Below are positions 1 through 8,412 of a stretch of DNA of 56,640 nt, one piece after another (positions within the stretch are counted from its first letter, which is position 1; each line of letters starts with the position of its first letter). The notes under the pieces were generated by a model. It was not told the DNA's origin and did no database searches. It was given only the letters and a program-made list of their open reading frames with translations. Both the position numbers and the translations under genes were made by a program. The DNA comes from Blastococcus sp. Its GTDB lineage: Bacteria; Actinomycetota; Actinomycetes; Mycobacteriales; Geodermatophilaceae. The DNA is taken from positions 1-56,640 of the forward strand of contig JAODNN010000113.1 in NCBI GenBank assembly GCA_025465355.1, in the 5' to 3' direction.

Positions 1-111
1 GACCACGAGCGGACGGTGCCCTCGTGGGCGCTGGCCTTCCAGTGGGACATCGTCCTGCGCGGCAAGGATCAGACCCCGTTCGAAACCGAGGACGACGGAG
101 ACATCGCCTGA
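1..111 (+). CDS. pcaH: Protocatechuate 3,4-dioxygenase beta subunit, C-terminal end (partial)
   Basis: The window opens inside an open frame whose last 36 codons encode a tail containing WDIVLRG and TPFE, which matches the usual C-terminus of the iron-binding beta subunit of protocatechuate 3,4-dioxygenase. The 5' part, including the iron ligands, lies outside the window. Its TGA stop shares one base with the ATG of the next gene, which encodes the alpha subunit, so the two halves of the enzyme are translationally coupled in the usual H-G order. The call rests on the short tail plus the strong context of pcaG, pcaB, pcaD and pcaC. Confidence 0.8.
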   Translation, partial: DHERTVPSWALAFQWDIVLRGKDQTPFETEDDGDIA

Positions 112-689
112 TGACCCTGCCCACCACCCCCAGGCCCACCACGCCCAGCTCGACCGTCGGGCCGTACCTCTCCATCGGGCTCACCTGGGGGGATGGCCCG
201 TACGCCGTCGAACCCGGCACGCCCGGCGCCTGCTGGCTGCGCGGCACGGTGTACGACGGCGCGGGCGACCCCGTACCCGACGCGATGGTCGAGACCTGGC
301 AGGCCGACCCGGACGGCCGGTTCGACCACCCGGACGACCCGCGCGGCGCGGTGGCGCGTCCCGGGTTCCGCGGCTTCGGCCGCTCGCACACCGTCGACGG
401 GGGCGAGTACGCCGTCCTCACCGTGAAGCCGGGCCGGCTCCCGGACGGCGACGGCGGCCTGCAGGCCCCGCACGTCGACGTCTCGGTGTTCGCCCGCGGG
501 CTGCTGGACCGGGTGGTCACCCGGATCTACTTCGCCGACGAGGCCGACGCCAACGCCGAGGACGCCGTGCTGCGCTCGCTGCCCGACGACGCTGCCCGGG
601 AGACCCTGATCGCCACGCCCACCGCGGACGGCTACCGGCTCGACATCCACCTCCAGGGCGACCGCGAGACGGTGTTCTTCGCCGTATGA
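111..689 (+). CDS. pcaG: Protocatechuate 3,4-dioxygenase alpha subunit
   Basis: This 192-aa protein is the structural partner of PcaH in the intradiol dioxygenase that opens protocatechuate to 3-carboxy-cis,cis-muconate in the cytoplasm. Family features are the N-terminal TVGPYLSIGL segment, a beta-rich core with PVPDAMVETWQAD, and a C-terminal RLDIHLQG stretch. The alpha subunit has the same fold as beta but does not bind catalytic iron. I chose the ATG at 111 because it overlaps the pcaH stop; the frame is open further upstream but would run into pcaH. Length is close to the usual 190-210 aa. Confidence 0.92.
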   Translation: MTLPTTPRPTTPSSTVGPYLSIGLTWGDGPYAVEPGTPGACWLRGTVYDGAGDPVPDAMVETWQADPDGRFDHPDDPRGAVARPGFRGFGRSHTVDGGEYAVLTVKPGRLPDGDGGLQAPHVDVSVFARGLLDRVVTRIYFADEADANAEDAVLRSLPDDAARETLIATPTADGYRLDIHLQGDRETVFFAV

Positions 690-726
690 GCAGTCCTGCC
701 CGGCAGCGCTCCGGTAGGAACAAGCC

Positions 727-2052
727 GTGACCAGCCTCTTCGACGGCACGTTCGCCCGCGGGGAAGCGGCGGCGGCCGTCTCCGACGCCGCCTGGTTCCG
801 CGCGCTGCTGGAGGTCGAGGCCGCCGTGAGCCGCGCGGCGGCCACGACCGGGCTGGTGCCGACGACGGCGGCCGACGCGGTGACCGCGGCCTGCGCCGAC
901 CCGGCAGGCCTGGACCTCGCCACGGTCGTGGCGCGGTCAGCTGACGCCGGGAACCCGGTGCCGCCGCTGGTGCGGGTGCTGCAGGCCGCGGTGGGGGAGC
1001 GGGACGCCGTCGCCGTGCACGTGGGCGCGACCAGCCAGGACGTCATGGACACCGCGCTGATGCTGCTGGCGAGGCGCGCCCTCGCGGCGATCCGGACCGA
1101 GCTCGCCGCGGCCGCCGACGCCGCGGCCGAGCTGGCCCGCAGTCACCGGAACGACGTCGTCATGGGCCGCACGCTCATGCAGCAGGCGCTGCCGACGACG
1201 TTCGGGCTCACCGCCGCCGGGTGGCTGACCGGCCTCGATGGCGCCCGAGCCCGGCTGCACGCCGTCGACGAGTCGCTGCCCGTGCAGTACGGCGGCGCGG
1301 TCGGCACGCTGGCCGCGAGCGGCGGGGCCGGTGTCGCGGTGCGCGACGCCCTCGCCGCCGAGCTGGGCCTCGCGACCACCCCCGTGGCCTGGCACACGAT
1401 GCGGCTCCCGGTCGCCGACCTCGCGGGCGCCCTTGGTGCGGCCGCCGGGGTGATCGCCACCGTCGCGCTCGACATCGTGCTGCTCGCCCAGACCGAGGTG
1501 GCCGAGGTCGCGGAGGGTGGCCCGGAGGGGCGCGGCGGTTCGTCGGCCATGCCGCACAAGCGCAACCCCGTCGCGGCCATCTCCGCCCGGGCCTGTGCGC
1601 GCCGCGCCCCCGGCCTGGTCGCCACCCTGATGGGCGCCATGGAACAGGAGCACGAGCGCGCCGCGGGCGCCTGGCACAGCGAGTGGCCGACGCTGACCGC
1701 ACTGCTCAGCACCGTCGGCTCGGCCGCCGCGTGGCTCACCGAGAGCCTCTCCGGCCTGCGCCCGGATCCCGGCCGGATGGCGGCGACCGTCCAGCTGTCG
1801 CGCGACCCCGAGCTGGCCGGTGCCCTGGCCGACGCGCTGGCCCCGACTCTGGGCCGGAGCGCAGCCCACGACGCCGCCGCCGACGCCGTGCGGGACGCGG
1901 CATCGACCGGCCGGCCGCTCGCCGAGGTGCTCGCCGCGCGAACGGATGTCCACGTCCCGCCCCTGGCCGGCACCGCGCCGGACGTCGGTGAGGCCGGCGT
2001 CCAGGTCGACGCAGCGCTGGCCGCGCACGCCGCCCGGGGGAGCACGCCATGA
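727..2052 (+). CDS. pcaB: 3-carboxy-cis,cis-muconate cycloisomerase
   Basis: This 441-aa enzyme of the fumarase/aspartase superfamily converts 3-carboxy-cis,cis-muconate to 4-carboxymuconolactone, the second step of protocatechuate breakdown. The superfamily signature GGSSAMPHKRNP lies at residues 270-281, and the N-terminal HVGATSQDVMDTA segment contributes to the shared active site. The GTG start at 727 follows a weak AGGAA ribosome site 38 bases after pcaG. The C-terminus overlaps pcaD by four bases (ATGA). Some actinobacterial PcaB proteins are longer than proteobacterial ones; this length is normal. Confidence 0.93.
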   Translation: MTSLFDGTFARGEAAAAVSDAAWFRALLEVEAAVSRAAATTGLVPTTAADAVTAACADPAGLDLATVVARSADAGNPVPPLVRVLQAAVGERDAVAVHVGATSQDVMDTALMLLARRALAAIRTELAAAADAAAELARSHRNDVVMGRTLMQQALPTTFGLTAAGWLTGLDGARARLHAVDESLPVQYGGAVGTLAASGGAGVAVRDALAAELGLATTPVAWHTMRLPVADLAGALGAAAGVIATVALDIVLLAQTEVAEVAEGGPEGRGGSSAMPHKRNPVAAISARACARRAPGLVATLMGAMEQEHERAAGAWHSEWPTLTALLSTVGSAAAWLTESLSGLRPDPGRMAATVQLSRDPELAGALADALAPTLGRSAAHDAAADAVRDAASTGRPLAEVLAARTDVHVPPLAGTAPDVGEAGVQVDAALAAHAARGSTP

Positions 2053-2855
2053 CCGCCGTCCCCGTCTCCTACCGCGCGGAGGGGGCGCTCGACGCGCCGG
2101 TGCTGCTGCTGGCCAACTCGCTCGGCGCCACCCGGGCCATGTGGGATGCGCAGGTACCGGCGCTGGCCGAGCGGTTCCGGGTGGTCACGTACGACGCCCG
2201 GGGGCACGGCGCCTCGCCGGTCCCCTCCGGGCCGTACTCGATCGACGACCTGGTGGACGACGTCGTCGCCGTGCTCGACGAACTCGGCGTGGAGCGGGCT
2301 CACCTCGCGGGGTTGTCGCTCGGGGGCATGACCGCGATGCGGCTCGCCGCCAGGGAGCCCGACCGCGTGGACCGGCTGGCGCTGCTGTGCACCGCCGTCC
2401 GGCTCGATGCCGATACCTACGCGGAGCGGGCGCGCACCGCGCGGACCGCGGGCACCGCCTCGTTCGCGGCCTCGGTCGTCAGCCGGTGGGTGACCCCGGG
2501 GTTCGCCGCCGAGCACCCCGACGTCGTCGCCGACCTCGAGGCGATGGTCGCCGCCACCCCCGACGAGGGCTATGCCGGCTGCGCCGAGGCGATCGCCGGC
2601 ATGGACCTGCGGGACGACCTGGCCGCCATCGCCGCGCCGACGCTCGTGATCGCCGGGGCGGATGACCCGGCGACGCCGCCGCCGCTCCTGCGGGACATCG
2701 CCGACGGCATCGCCGGTGCGCGTCTGCTGACCGTGGATTCAGCCGCCCACCTGGCCCCGGTCGAGCAGCCCGGCCGGATCACCGCGGCACTGCTCGCCCA
2801 TTTCGACGCGGCAGGTCCCGGCCGCACCGACCCCGCCGCCGGAGGCAGCCGATGA
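2049..2855 (+). CDS. pcaD: 3-oxoadipate enol-lactonase
   Basis: This 268-aa alpha/beta hydrolase opens 3-oxoadipate enol-lactone to 3-oxoadipate. The nucleophile elbow GLSLGG places the catalytic serine near residue 90. An acidic residue in AGADDPATPP and a histidine in SAAHLAPVEQP complete the triad. In many actinobacteria pcaD and pcaC are fused as pcaL; here they are separate genes joined only by a four-base overlap. It is also coupled to pcaB by ATGA. Function follows from the family plus pca context, since alpha/beta hydrolases are otherwise promiscuous. Confidence 0.92.
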   Translation: MTAVPVSYRAEGALDAPVLLLANSLGATRAMWDAQVPALAERFRVVTYDARGHGASPVPSGPYSIDDLVDDVVAVLDELGVERAHLAGLSLGGMTAMRLAAREPDRVDRLALLCTAVRLDADTYAERARTARTAGTASFAASVVSRWVTPGFAAEHPDVVADLEAMVAATPDEGYAGCAEAIAGMDLRDDLAAIAAPTLVIAGADDPATPPPLLRDIADGIAGARLLTVDSAAHLAPVEQPGRITAALLAHFDAAGPGRTDPAAGGSR

Positions 2856-3271
2856 CGACCCCCGTCGAACCGGAGAACGGCCCGACCACCGACGAGGAGC
2901 GCCGTGCCGCGGGGATGCGGACCCGCCGGGAGGTGCTGGGCGACGCCCACGTCGACCGGGCCGTCGCGGGCAGCACGCCGTTCACCGCCGGCTTCCAGGA
3001 CTTCATCACCCGCACCGCCTGGGGTGACGTGTGGCAGCGGCCCGGCCTGGCCCGCCGCGACCGCAGCCTGCTGACCCTGGCCATCACCGTCGCCCTGGGG
3101 CACTGGGACGAGTTCGCCCTGCACGTCCGGGCGGCCAAGAACAACGGGCTGACCGACGAGGAGATCGGTGAGGTTCTCCAGCACGCGGCGATCTACGCCG
3201 GTGTGCCCGCGGCCAACCACGCGTTCAAGGTCGCCGCCCCGATCCTCGAGGAGCTCCGCGGGCGGAAGTAA
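2852..3271 (+). CDS. pcaC: 4-carboxymuconolactone decarboxylase
   Basis: This 139-aa protein of the carboxymuconolactone decarboxylase family removes CO2 from 4-carboxymuconolactone to give 3-oxoadipate enol-lactone, the PcaD substrate. The AhpD-like helical fold is indicated by RSLLTLAITVALG and EVLQHAAIYAGVPAANHA. As usual for true PcaC rather than AhpD peroxidases, there is no CxxC redox motif. It is the last gene of the pca operon, overlaps pcaD by four bases, and is followed by a convergent hairpin region before pgi. Confidence 0.93.
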   Translation: MTTPVEPENGPTTDEERRAAGMRTRREVLGDAHVDRAVAGSTPFTAGFQDFITRTAWGDVWQRPGLARRDRSLLTLAITVALGHWDEFALHVRAAKNNGLTDEEIGEVLQHAAIYAGVPAANHAFKVAAPILEELRGRK

Positions 3272-3282
3272 GGTCCGTCCGG

Positions 3283-3343
3283 CCTGCCTGCAGGGTCCCG
3301 CCGCGAGCGTGCGAGCGGAGGGGGCAGGGGAGGTCCTTTCTCA
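3283..3343. terminator. Convergent-end GC hairpin repeat between pcaC and pgi
   Basis: The 69 bases between the convergent pcaC and pgi stops contain CCTGC and GCAGG arms with further partial G/C pairing, followed on the plus strand by CCTTTCTCAG. The TCA in that tail is the pgi stop codon. A related layout ending in the same CTTTCTCAG occurs before scoB at 11671-11730. I read it as a two-way transcription terminator. The pairing here is imperfect, so the structure is less certain than at the second copy. Confidence 0.45.
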
Positions 3344-4972
3344 GGCCGGGCGGCCGCGTTCCTCGCGCAGCAGCCGCACCAGCGCGTTGGTGGAGGAGTC
3401 CGAGTCGTAGTCCGGGGCCGACTCGCTCAGCAGCTTGGGCGCGAGCTGGGAGGCCATGACCTTGCCGAGCTCGACCCCCCACTGGTCGAAGGAGTTGATC
3501 CCCCAGACGACACCCTGGGTGAAGACCCGGTGCTCGTAGGTGGCGACCAGCTGGCCGAGCACGCTCGGCGTCAGCTTCGGCGCGATGATCGCGTTGGACG
3601 GGTGGTTGCCCGGCATCACCTTGTGCGGGACGACGTCGGGCGCGGTGCCCTCGGCGGCGACCTCCTCGGCCGTCCGGCCGAAGGCCAGCGCGCGCGGCTG
3701 GGCGAGGAAGTTGGCCAGCAAGAGGTCGTGCATGTCGTCGAGGTCGTGATGGGGCTGGGCGAAGGCCAGGAAGTCGGCGGGCACCAGCACCGTCCCCTGG
3801 TGCAGGAGTTGGTAGAAGGCGTGCTGGCCGTTGGTGCCGGGTTCCCCCCACACGATCTCGCCGGTGGGGACGTCCACCGCTGTGCCGTCGCGGGTCACCG
3901 ACTTGCCGTTGGACTCCATGCACAACTGCTGCAGGTAGGCGGGGAAGCGGGAGAGGTACTCCGCGTAGGGCAGCACCGCGTGCGTCTGCGCGCCGAAGAA
4001 GTCGATGTACCAGAGGGAGATCAGCCCGAGCAGGGCCGGCAGGTTCTGCTCGTACGGGGCGGTGCGGAAGTGCTCGTCGACCGTGTGGAACCCGTCGAGC
4101 ATCTCGCGGAAATGCGCCGGTCCGATCGCGACCATGAGCGAGAGCCCGATCGCTGACGTGTAGGAGTACCGGCCGCCGACCCAGTCCCAGAAACCGAACA
4201 TGTTGTCGGTGTCGATGCCGAATTCGGCGACCTTCTCGGCGTTGGTCGACACGGCCACGAAGTGCTTGGCGACGGCCTTGTCGTCGCCGCCGAGCCCGTC
4301 GAGGAGCCAGCGACGGGCCTCCCTCGCGTTGGTCAGCGTCTCCTGGGTGGTGAAGGTCTTCGATGCGACGATGAAGAGGGTGCTCGCAGGGTCCAGGTCG
4401 CGCGTTGCCTCGAAGAGGTCGGTCGGGTCGACGTTGGAGACGAACCGGAAGGTCAGTGACCGGTCGGAGTAGTCGCGTAGCGCCAGATAGGCCATCGCCG
4501 GACCCAGGTCGGAGCCGCCGATGCCGATGTTGACCACGGCCCGGATCCGCTCGCCGGTGTGCCCGGTCCACTCGCCGCTGCGCACGCGGTCCGCGAAAGC
4601 CGCCATGCGGTCGAGAACCTCGTGGACCTCGTGCCGCACGTCCTGCCCGTCGACCTCGAGGCCGCTGGTCGCGGGGTCCCGCAGGGCGACGTGCAGGACG
4701 GCGCGGTCCTCGGTGGTGTTGATGTGCCGGCCGCGGAACATCGCCTCGGTCTGCTCGCGAAGCCCGGCCCGCTCCGCCAGGGCCACGAGCAGCCGGATCG
4801 TCTCGGGGGTGAGCCGGTTCTTCGAGTAGTCGAGGTACAGATCGCCGGCGCGGCAGGTGAGTTGCTCGCCCCGGGCGGGATCCTCGGCGAACAGGTCCCG
4901 GAGATGGCGGTCGCGCACCTCCCGGTGGTGCTCGGCCAGTGCCTGCCATTCCGAGCTCTCGCTGATTCCCAC
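3341..4972 (-). CDS. pgi: Glucose-6-phosphate isomerase
   Basis: This 543-aa cytoplasmic isomerase interconverts glucose 6-phosphate and fructose 6-phosphate. Recognisable segments are [32 protein letters not shown], the [13 protein letters not shown] segment and the C-terminal GVELGKVMA region of the PGI signature. The frame stays open to 5179, but I placed the start at the GTG at 4972 because a near-perfect AGGAGG sits a few bases upstream and the resulting length matches the family. It stands alone with a glutamine amidotransferase gene upstream, not in the transketolase-transaldolase-pgi-zwf cluster common in actinobacteria. Confidence 0.93.
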   Translation of the reverse strand: MGISESSEWQALAEHHREVRDRHLRDLFAEDPARGEQLTCRAGDLYLDYSKNRLTPETIRLLVALAERAGLREQTEAMFRGRHINTTEDRAVLHVALRDPATSGLEVDGQDVRHEVHEVLDRMAAFADRVRSGEWTGHTGERIRAVVNIGIGGSDLGPAMAYLALRDYSDRSLTFRFVSNVDPTDLFEATRDLDPASTLFIVASKTFTTQETLTNAREARRWLLDGLGGDDKAVAKHFVAVSTNAEKVAEFGIDTDNMFGFWDWVGGRYSYTSAIGLSLMVAIGPAHFREMLDGFHTVDEHFRTAPYEQNLPALLGLISLWYIDFFGAQTHAVLPYAEYLSRFPAYLQQLCMESNGKSVTRDGTAVDVPTGEIVWGEPGTNGQHAFYQLLHQGTVLVPADFLAFAQPHHDLDDMHDLLLANFLAQPRALAFGRTAEEVAAEGTAPDVVPHKVMPGNHPSNAIIAPKLTPSVLGQLVATYEHRVFTQGVVWGINSFDQWGVELGKVMASQLAPKLLSESAPDYDSDSSTNALVRLLREERGRPA

Positions 4973-5045
4973 GGGGTCCTCCTGTTCGATGCCGACGTCC
5001 GCCAGCTTTCCGCAGGACGGCGCCGCCGACGACCCCGGGGCCAGC

Positions 5046-5804
5046 TCAGGCGCGAACGCGGAGGCCGCCGCCGGTTCCGACGGTGGTCTCGAGGGTCCGA
5101 CGCGCGATGGTGAGCAGACTGCCGTTGGCCAGCTCCTGCCAGTTGCGGCCCCAGCCGCTCGAGGCGACGACGACCGCATCGTCGGTGACCCGGTACCGGA
5201 GGTCGTAGTACTCCGGATCGCCGTCCTCGGTCGGGCTGCCGGCGTCGAACCGGCAGTAGGCGTAGAGCCTGTCCGGGGTCAGCAGCAGGCAGTTGAGGCT
5301 GGTGGACGGGGTGGTGGCGGCGATGTCGTCCGCCGTCGTCAGCAGGGCCTCCTCCGGGGTGGCGCCGTCCCGGAGCAGCTGGGTGACGGCGAGGAAGTAG
5401 CGCTCGCTGTCGGTGTCTCCTCGCCGTTGCCGGCGGGCGCGGTCGGACAGCAGCGCGTCGAGCGCGGCGGGCGGGCGGATCGAGCCGTTGTGCGCGAAGG
5501 CCACGCGGCGGTCGGTGAACGGATGCGTGTTGTCCCGCCCGATGTCCAGGCCGAGCGTGGCCCACCGCAGGTGCACCAGGCCGGCGTCGGTCCGGCGACG
5601 GTGCGCCCAGCGGCTGAACCGAGGGCTCGTCCGGGCGGCGTCCGGGCGCTTGAGGACGGCGACCCGCCGGCGGGTGCTCCGCGCGACGCCCCAGCCGTCG
5701 CCGTGCCGGGCGGACAGCTCGGTGAAGTCGGTCAGGTCGTCCTCGCCCAGCAGCTCGGACAGGGTGGTGGGGACGCGGGTGGTCCAGCCCAGGAGTCGGC
5801 ACAT
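5046..5804 (-). CDS. Class II glutamine amidotransferase (YafJ/EgtC-like)
   Basis: The 252-aa protein starts Met-Cys-Arg-Leu-Leu-Gly; Cys2 is the N-terminal nucleophile of class II (Ntn) glutamine amidotransferases once Met is removed. DGWGVAR near residue 40 and [10 protein letters not shown] in the middle are further conserved active-site segments. There is no synthetase domain, so it resembles stand-alone YafJ-type proteins, whose substrate is unknown; EgtC is another possibility, but no other ergothioneine genes are nearby. The start at 5804 is fixed by the need for Cys2. It lies 73 bases upstream of pgi on the same strand and is divergent from vanA. Confidence 0.85.
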   Translation of the reverse strand: MCRLLGWTTRVPTTLSELLGEDDLTDFTELSARHGDGWGVARSTRRRVAVLKRPDAARTSPRFSRWAHRRRTDAGLVHLRWATLGLDIGRDNTHPFTDRRVAFAHNGSIRPPAALDALLSDRARRQRRGDTDSERYFLAVTQLLRDGATPEEALLTTADDIAATTPSTSLNCLLLTPDRLYAYCRFDAGSPTEDGDPEYYDLRYRVTDDAVVVASSGWGRNWQELANGSLLTIARRTLETTVGTGGGLRVRA

Positions 5805-5931
5805 GCGGCGAACTGCTCCCTCGGGGAATGCGGAGGGGTGGTGCGGCTCCTGACGATGCCCGCCGTCCGCCCGGAATCCGGGGATGCGATGTCGCTCCGC
5901 GTGCCGTCCGCCCCGACGCCCGGCACGTTTG

Positions 5932-5950
5932 CCTTCCGTGTGGCGGAAGG
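5932..5950. promoter_or_regulatory. Palindromic operator candidate upstream of vanA
   Basis: CCTTCCG and CGGAAGG form a perfect 7-base inverted repeat with a 5-base spacer, about 70 bases before the vanA start. It sits in the 213-base gap between the divergent amidotransferase gene and vanA. The size and symmetry fit an IclR-type binding site, and an IclR regulator is encoded downstream of vanB. The pairing of this site with that regulator is an inference. No convincing -35/-10 pair was recognised next to it. Confidence 0.45.
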
Positions 5951-6017
5951 TTGGTGCACGGAGAGGGGTGACGGCAGTCACTCTCGGGCAAGGCTGGAAT
6001 CCCAGGGAGGCAGGGCA

Positions 6018-7079
6018 ATGACGTCCATCGTCCGGAACCAGTGGTACGTCGCGGCCTACGGCCGCGAGGTCGGCCGCGAGCTGTTCAGCCGCACTGTCTG
6101 CGGCGAGTCGATCCTGTTCTGGCGCACCGAGGCCGGGGACGTCACGGCGATGAGCGACCGCTGCGTGCACCGCCGGTTCCCGCTCTCGCAGGCGCCCAGC
6201 CACCTGGTGGGCGACGCGGTGGTCTGCGGCTACCACGGCTTCACCTACGGGGCCGACGGCGGCTGCGTCGCGGTGCCGGGCCAGACCCGAGTACCGCGAA
6301 CGGCGCGCCTGAAGGCCTATCCGGTCGTCGAGCAGGACAGCTTCGTGTGGGTCTTCATCGGCGAGGCGGAGAAGGCCGAGGTGACGGCGATCCCGCGCGC
6401 TCCGTGGCTGGACCAGGAGGGCTGGACGACGGTGTCCGGCATGGAGCCGCTGGCCGCGCGCGCCAGCCTGCTCGTCGACAACCTCATGGACCTCTCGCAC
6501 GAGACGTACCTGCACGGCGGCTACATCGGCACGCCGGAGGTCGCCGAGACGCCGATCACGACTGAGGTCGACGACGAGGCCGGCATCGTCTACGTCAGCC
6601 GGCACATGGCCGACGCCGAGTGCCCGCCGTTCTACGCGACGAGCACCGGCCTCCAGGGCCGGATCACCCGCTGGCAGGACATCGAGTTCGTCCCGCCGTG
6701 CCTCTACAAGCTGCACAGCCGGATCGCGCCGGTCGGCAGCGTGCCCAACCCGGACGGCACGGATCCGGACGCCTTCCACGTCGAGGTCGTGTACGCGATC
6801 ACCCCGGAGACGGAGAGCTCGACGCACGATTTCTGGGCGGTGGCCCGCGACTTCGCCCTGGACGACGAGGGGGTGTCGGCCTTCCTGCGCGAGAACAACC
6901 GCACCGTCGTCCTGCAGGACGTGGTGGCCCTTGATGTGCTCGAGCAGGTGCTCGCCGGCGAGCCCGACGGGTACCAGGAGCTCTCGATCAACATCGACAC
7001 CGGCGGGCTGGCCGCCCGGCGGTTGATCGCCCGCCTGGCCGGCGAGGGCGCCGGGGTCGCACCGGCCGTCGGCCGATGA
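6018..7079 (+). CDS. vanA: Vanillate O-demethylase oxygenase subunit (Rieske type)
   Basis: This 353-aa terminal oxygenase demethylates vanillate to protocatechuate and formaldehyde, using electrons from VanB. The Rieske 2Fe-2S ligands are Cys49-x-His51 and Cys70-x2-His73. The mononuclear iron site is seen as DNLMDLSHETYLH with His161 and His166. The ATG at 6018 follows AGGGAGG; the open frame extends much further upstream but without family similarity. The product feeds directly into the pca genes at the left of the window. Related aromatic O-demethylases share this architecture, so the exact methoxy substrate is inferred. Confidence 0.88.
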   Translation: MTSIVRNQWYVAAYGREVGRELFSRTVCGESILFWRTEAGDVTAMSDRCVHRRFPLSQAPSHLVGDAVVCGYHGFTYGADGGCVAVPGQTRVPRTARLKAYPVVEQDSFVWVFIGEAEKAEVTAIPRAPWLDQEGWTTVSGMEPLAARASLLVDNLMDLSHETYLHGGYIGTPEVAETPITTEVDDEAGIVYVSRHMADAECPPFYATSTGLQGRITRWQDIEFVPPCLYKLHSRIAPVGSVPNPDGTDPDAFHVEVVYAITPETESSTHDFWAVARDFALDDEGVSAFLRENNRTVVLQDVVALDVLEQVLAGEPDGYQELSINIDTGGLAARRLIARLAGEGAGVAPAVGR

Positions 7080-7336
7080 ACGACATGCTCGGCGGCGAGC
7101 GGGTGCTCCGGGTCAACTGGCTGCCCGGCTCGGACCGGCTCGTGGGCCGGTGCCACTGCGGCGCCGAGACCGAGGCCGAGGATCCCGTGCAGATGTGGGA
7201 GTGGCTGTTGGCCCATCCCGACCACTCGGCCGGCGGTGCCGGCTCGCCGGATCCGGTGGGCGAGCTGCCCCCGCCACCCGCGCACGTGATCACCGACCCG
7301 GCGGTGGTCCGAAGCCGAACGCCCGTCCTCGTCTGA
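7076..7336 (+). CDS. Unknown 86-aa Cys/His protein coupled to vanA
   Basis: I do not recognise this small protein. It overlaps the vanA stop by four bases, so it is almost certainly translated with it, and it precedes vanB. The middle has GRCHCG followed by a tryptophan-rich MWEWLLAHPDH segment, giving two cysteines and three histidines that could bind a metal. The C-terminal third is rich in proline and looks disordered. There is no signal peptide or membrane segment. Its position between the two halves of an oxygenase suggests an accessory or assembly role, but that is only inference from context. Confidence 0.75.
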   Translation: MNDMLGGERVLRVNWLPGSDRLVGRCHCGAETEAEDPVQMWEWLLAHPDHSAGGAGSPDPVGELPPPPAHVITDPAVVRSRTPVLV

Positions 7337-7358
7337 GGGCAGCCCCGGCCGCCCCGGA

Positions 7359-7395
7359 GGACTTTTCCCACGAAGTCTCCCGGGACTTTTCCCAC
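7359..7395. repeat. Direct repeat GGACTTTTCCCAC upstream of vanB
   Basis: The 13-mer GGACTTTTCCCAC occurs at 7359-7371 and again at 7383-7395, 24 bases start to start, in the short gap before vanB. Such AT-containing repeats stand out against the GC-rich background. The spacing is close to two helical turns, so it could be a paired protein-binding site or part of an internal promoter. The core ACTTTTCC also occurs inverted inside vanB near 8172, which may be chance. Confidence 0.6.
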
Positions 7396-7426
7396 AGTCC
7401 CGCTCTCGTCCGGAAGGAGCATCGCC

Positions 7427-8386
7427 GTGACCAGCACCTCCGACGAGGTGGACCTGCGCCTGCGGGTCGCCCGCCGGGTCGACGGCGCCGAAGGCGTCGT
7501 CGTCCTCTACCTGCGCGATCCGGACGGCGCGGATCTGCCGCCCTGGACGGCGGGGGCGCACGTCGACCTGCGGCTGCCCGGCGAGCTGACCCGTCAGTAC
7601 TCGCTGTGCGGTGACCCGGCCGAGCGGGACGTCTGGCGGATCGGCGTGTTGCGCGAGCCGGAGAGCCGCGGCGGCTCGGCGCACGTGCACGAGGAGCTGG
7701 TCGAGGGCGCCGAGGTCGAGGTCCGCGGCCCCCGCAACCACTTCCCGCTGGTGGCCGCCCCGCGGTACGTGTTCGTCGCCGGCGGCATCGGCATCACTCC
7801 GATCCTGCCGATGATCACCGCCGCGGTCGCCGCCGGCGCGGCCTGGGAGCTGCACTACGGCGGGCGCAGCCGCCGCTCGATGGCGTTCCTGGAGTCGCTG
7901 GAGCGGCTCAGCGGCCACCTCACGGTGCACCCCCAGGACGAGGTCGGCCTCATCGACCTCGACGCCATCCTCGGCACGCCCCGCCCGGACACGCTGGTCT
8001 ACTGTTGCGGCCCCGAGCCGCTGCTGCAGGCGGTGGAGCAGCGCTGCGCCGACTGGCCGGAGGGGTCGCTGCACCTGGAGCGGTTCGCCCCCAAGGACGT
8101 CGGGGAGCCCGTGCTCACCGGCGCGTTCGAGGTGGAGCTGAGCCTGAGCGGCTTGTCGCTGACGGTGCCTCCGGAAAAGTCTGTGCTGCAGGTCGTGGAG
8201 GAGGCCGCGGTCAGCGTGCTGTCCTCGTGCACGGAAGGGACGTGCGGAACGTGCGAGACGACGGTGCTGGCGGGCCAGGTCGATCACCGGGACTCGCTGC
8301 TCACGCCGGCCGAGCAGGCGGCGAACGACACGATGTTCATCTGCGTGTCCCGCGCCGCCTGCCCGAAACTGGTGCTCGAGCTCTGA
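7427..8386 (+). CDS. vanB: Vanillate O-demethylase reductase subunit
   Basis: This 319-aa phthalate dioxygenase reductase-type protein passes electrons from NAD(P)H to VanA. The order is an FMN-binding beta barrel (RQYSLCGDP), an NAD-binding domain (FVAGGIGITPILPM, then YCCGPEPLL), and a C-terminal plant-type 2Fe-2S ferredoxin domain with CTEGTCGTC and a fourth cysteine in MFICVSRA. The GTG at 7427 follows GAAGGAG. It is separated from vanA by the small unknown gene and a pair of direct repeats. Confidence 0.88.
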   Translation: MTSTSDEVDLRLRVARRVDGAEGVVVLYLRDPDGADLPPWTAGAHVDLRLPGELTRQYSLCGDPAERDVWRIGVLREPESRGGSAHVHEELVEGAEVEVRGPRNHFPLVAAPRYVFVAGGIGITPILPMITAAVAAGAAWELHYGGRSRRSMAFLESLERLSGHLTVHPQDEVGLIDLDAILGTPRPDTLVYCCGPEPLLQAVEQRCADWPEGSLHLERFAPKDVGEPVLTGAFEVELSLSGLSLTVPPEKSVLQVVEEAAVSVLSSCTEGTCGTCETTVLAGQVDHRDSLLTPAEQAANDTMFICVSRAACPKLVLEL

Positions 8387-8412
8387 CCGGCCGCCAGACG
8401 GCGGGAGGCAAG

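Noticed and set aside
3341-5179. Longer pgi with 69 extra N-terminal residues
   Set aside because: The extension overlaps the end of the amidotransferase gene and is low complexity. AGGAGG before GTG at 4972 marks the real start.
5961-5985. Second palindrome GTGAC/GTCAC upstream of vanA
   Set aside because: Arms are only five bases and the outer pairing is broken, so it is weaker than the nearby 7-base repeat and could be random.
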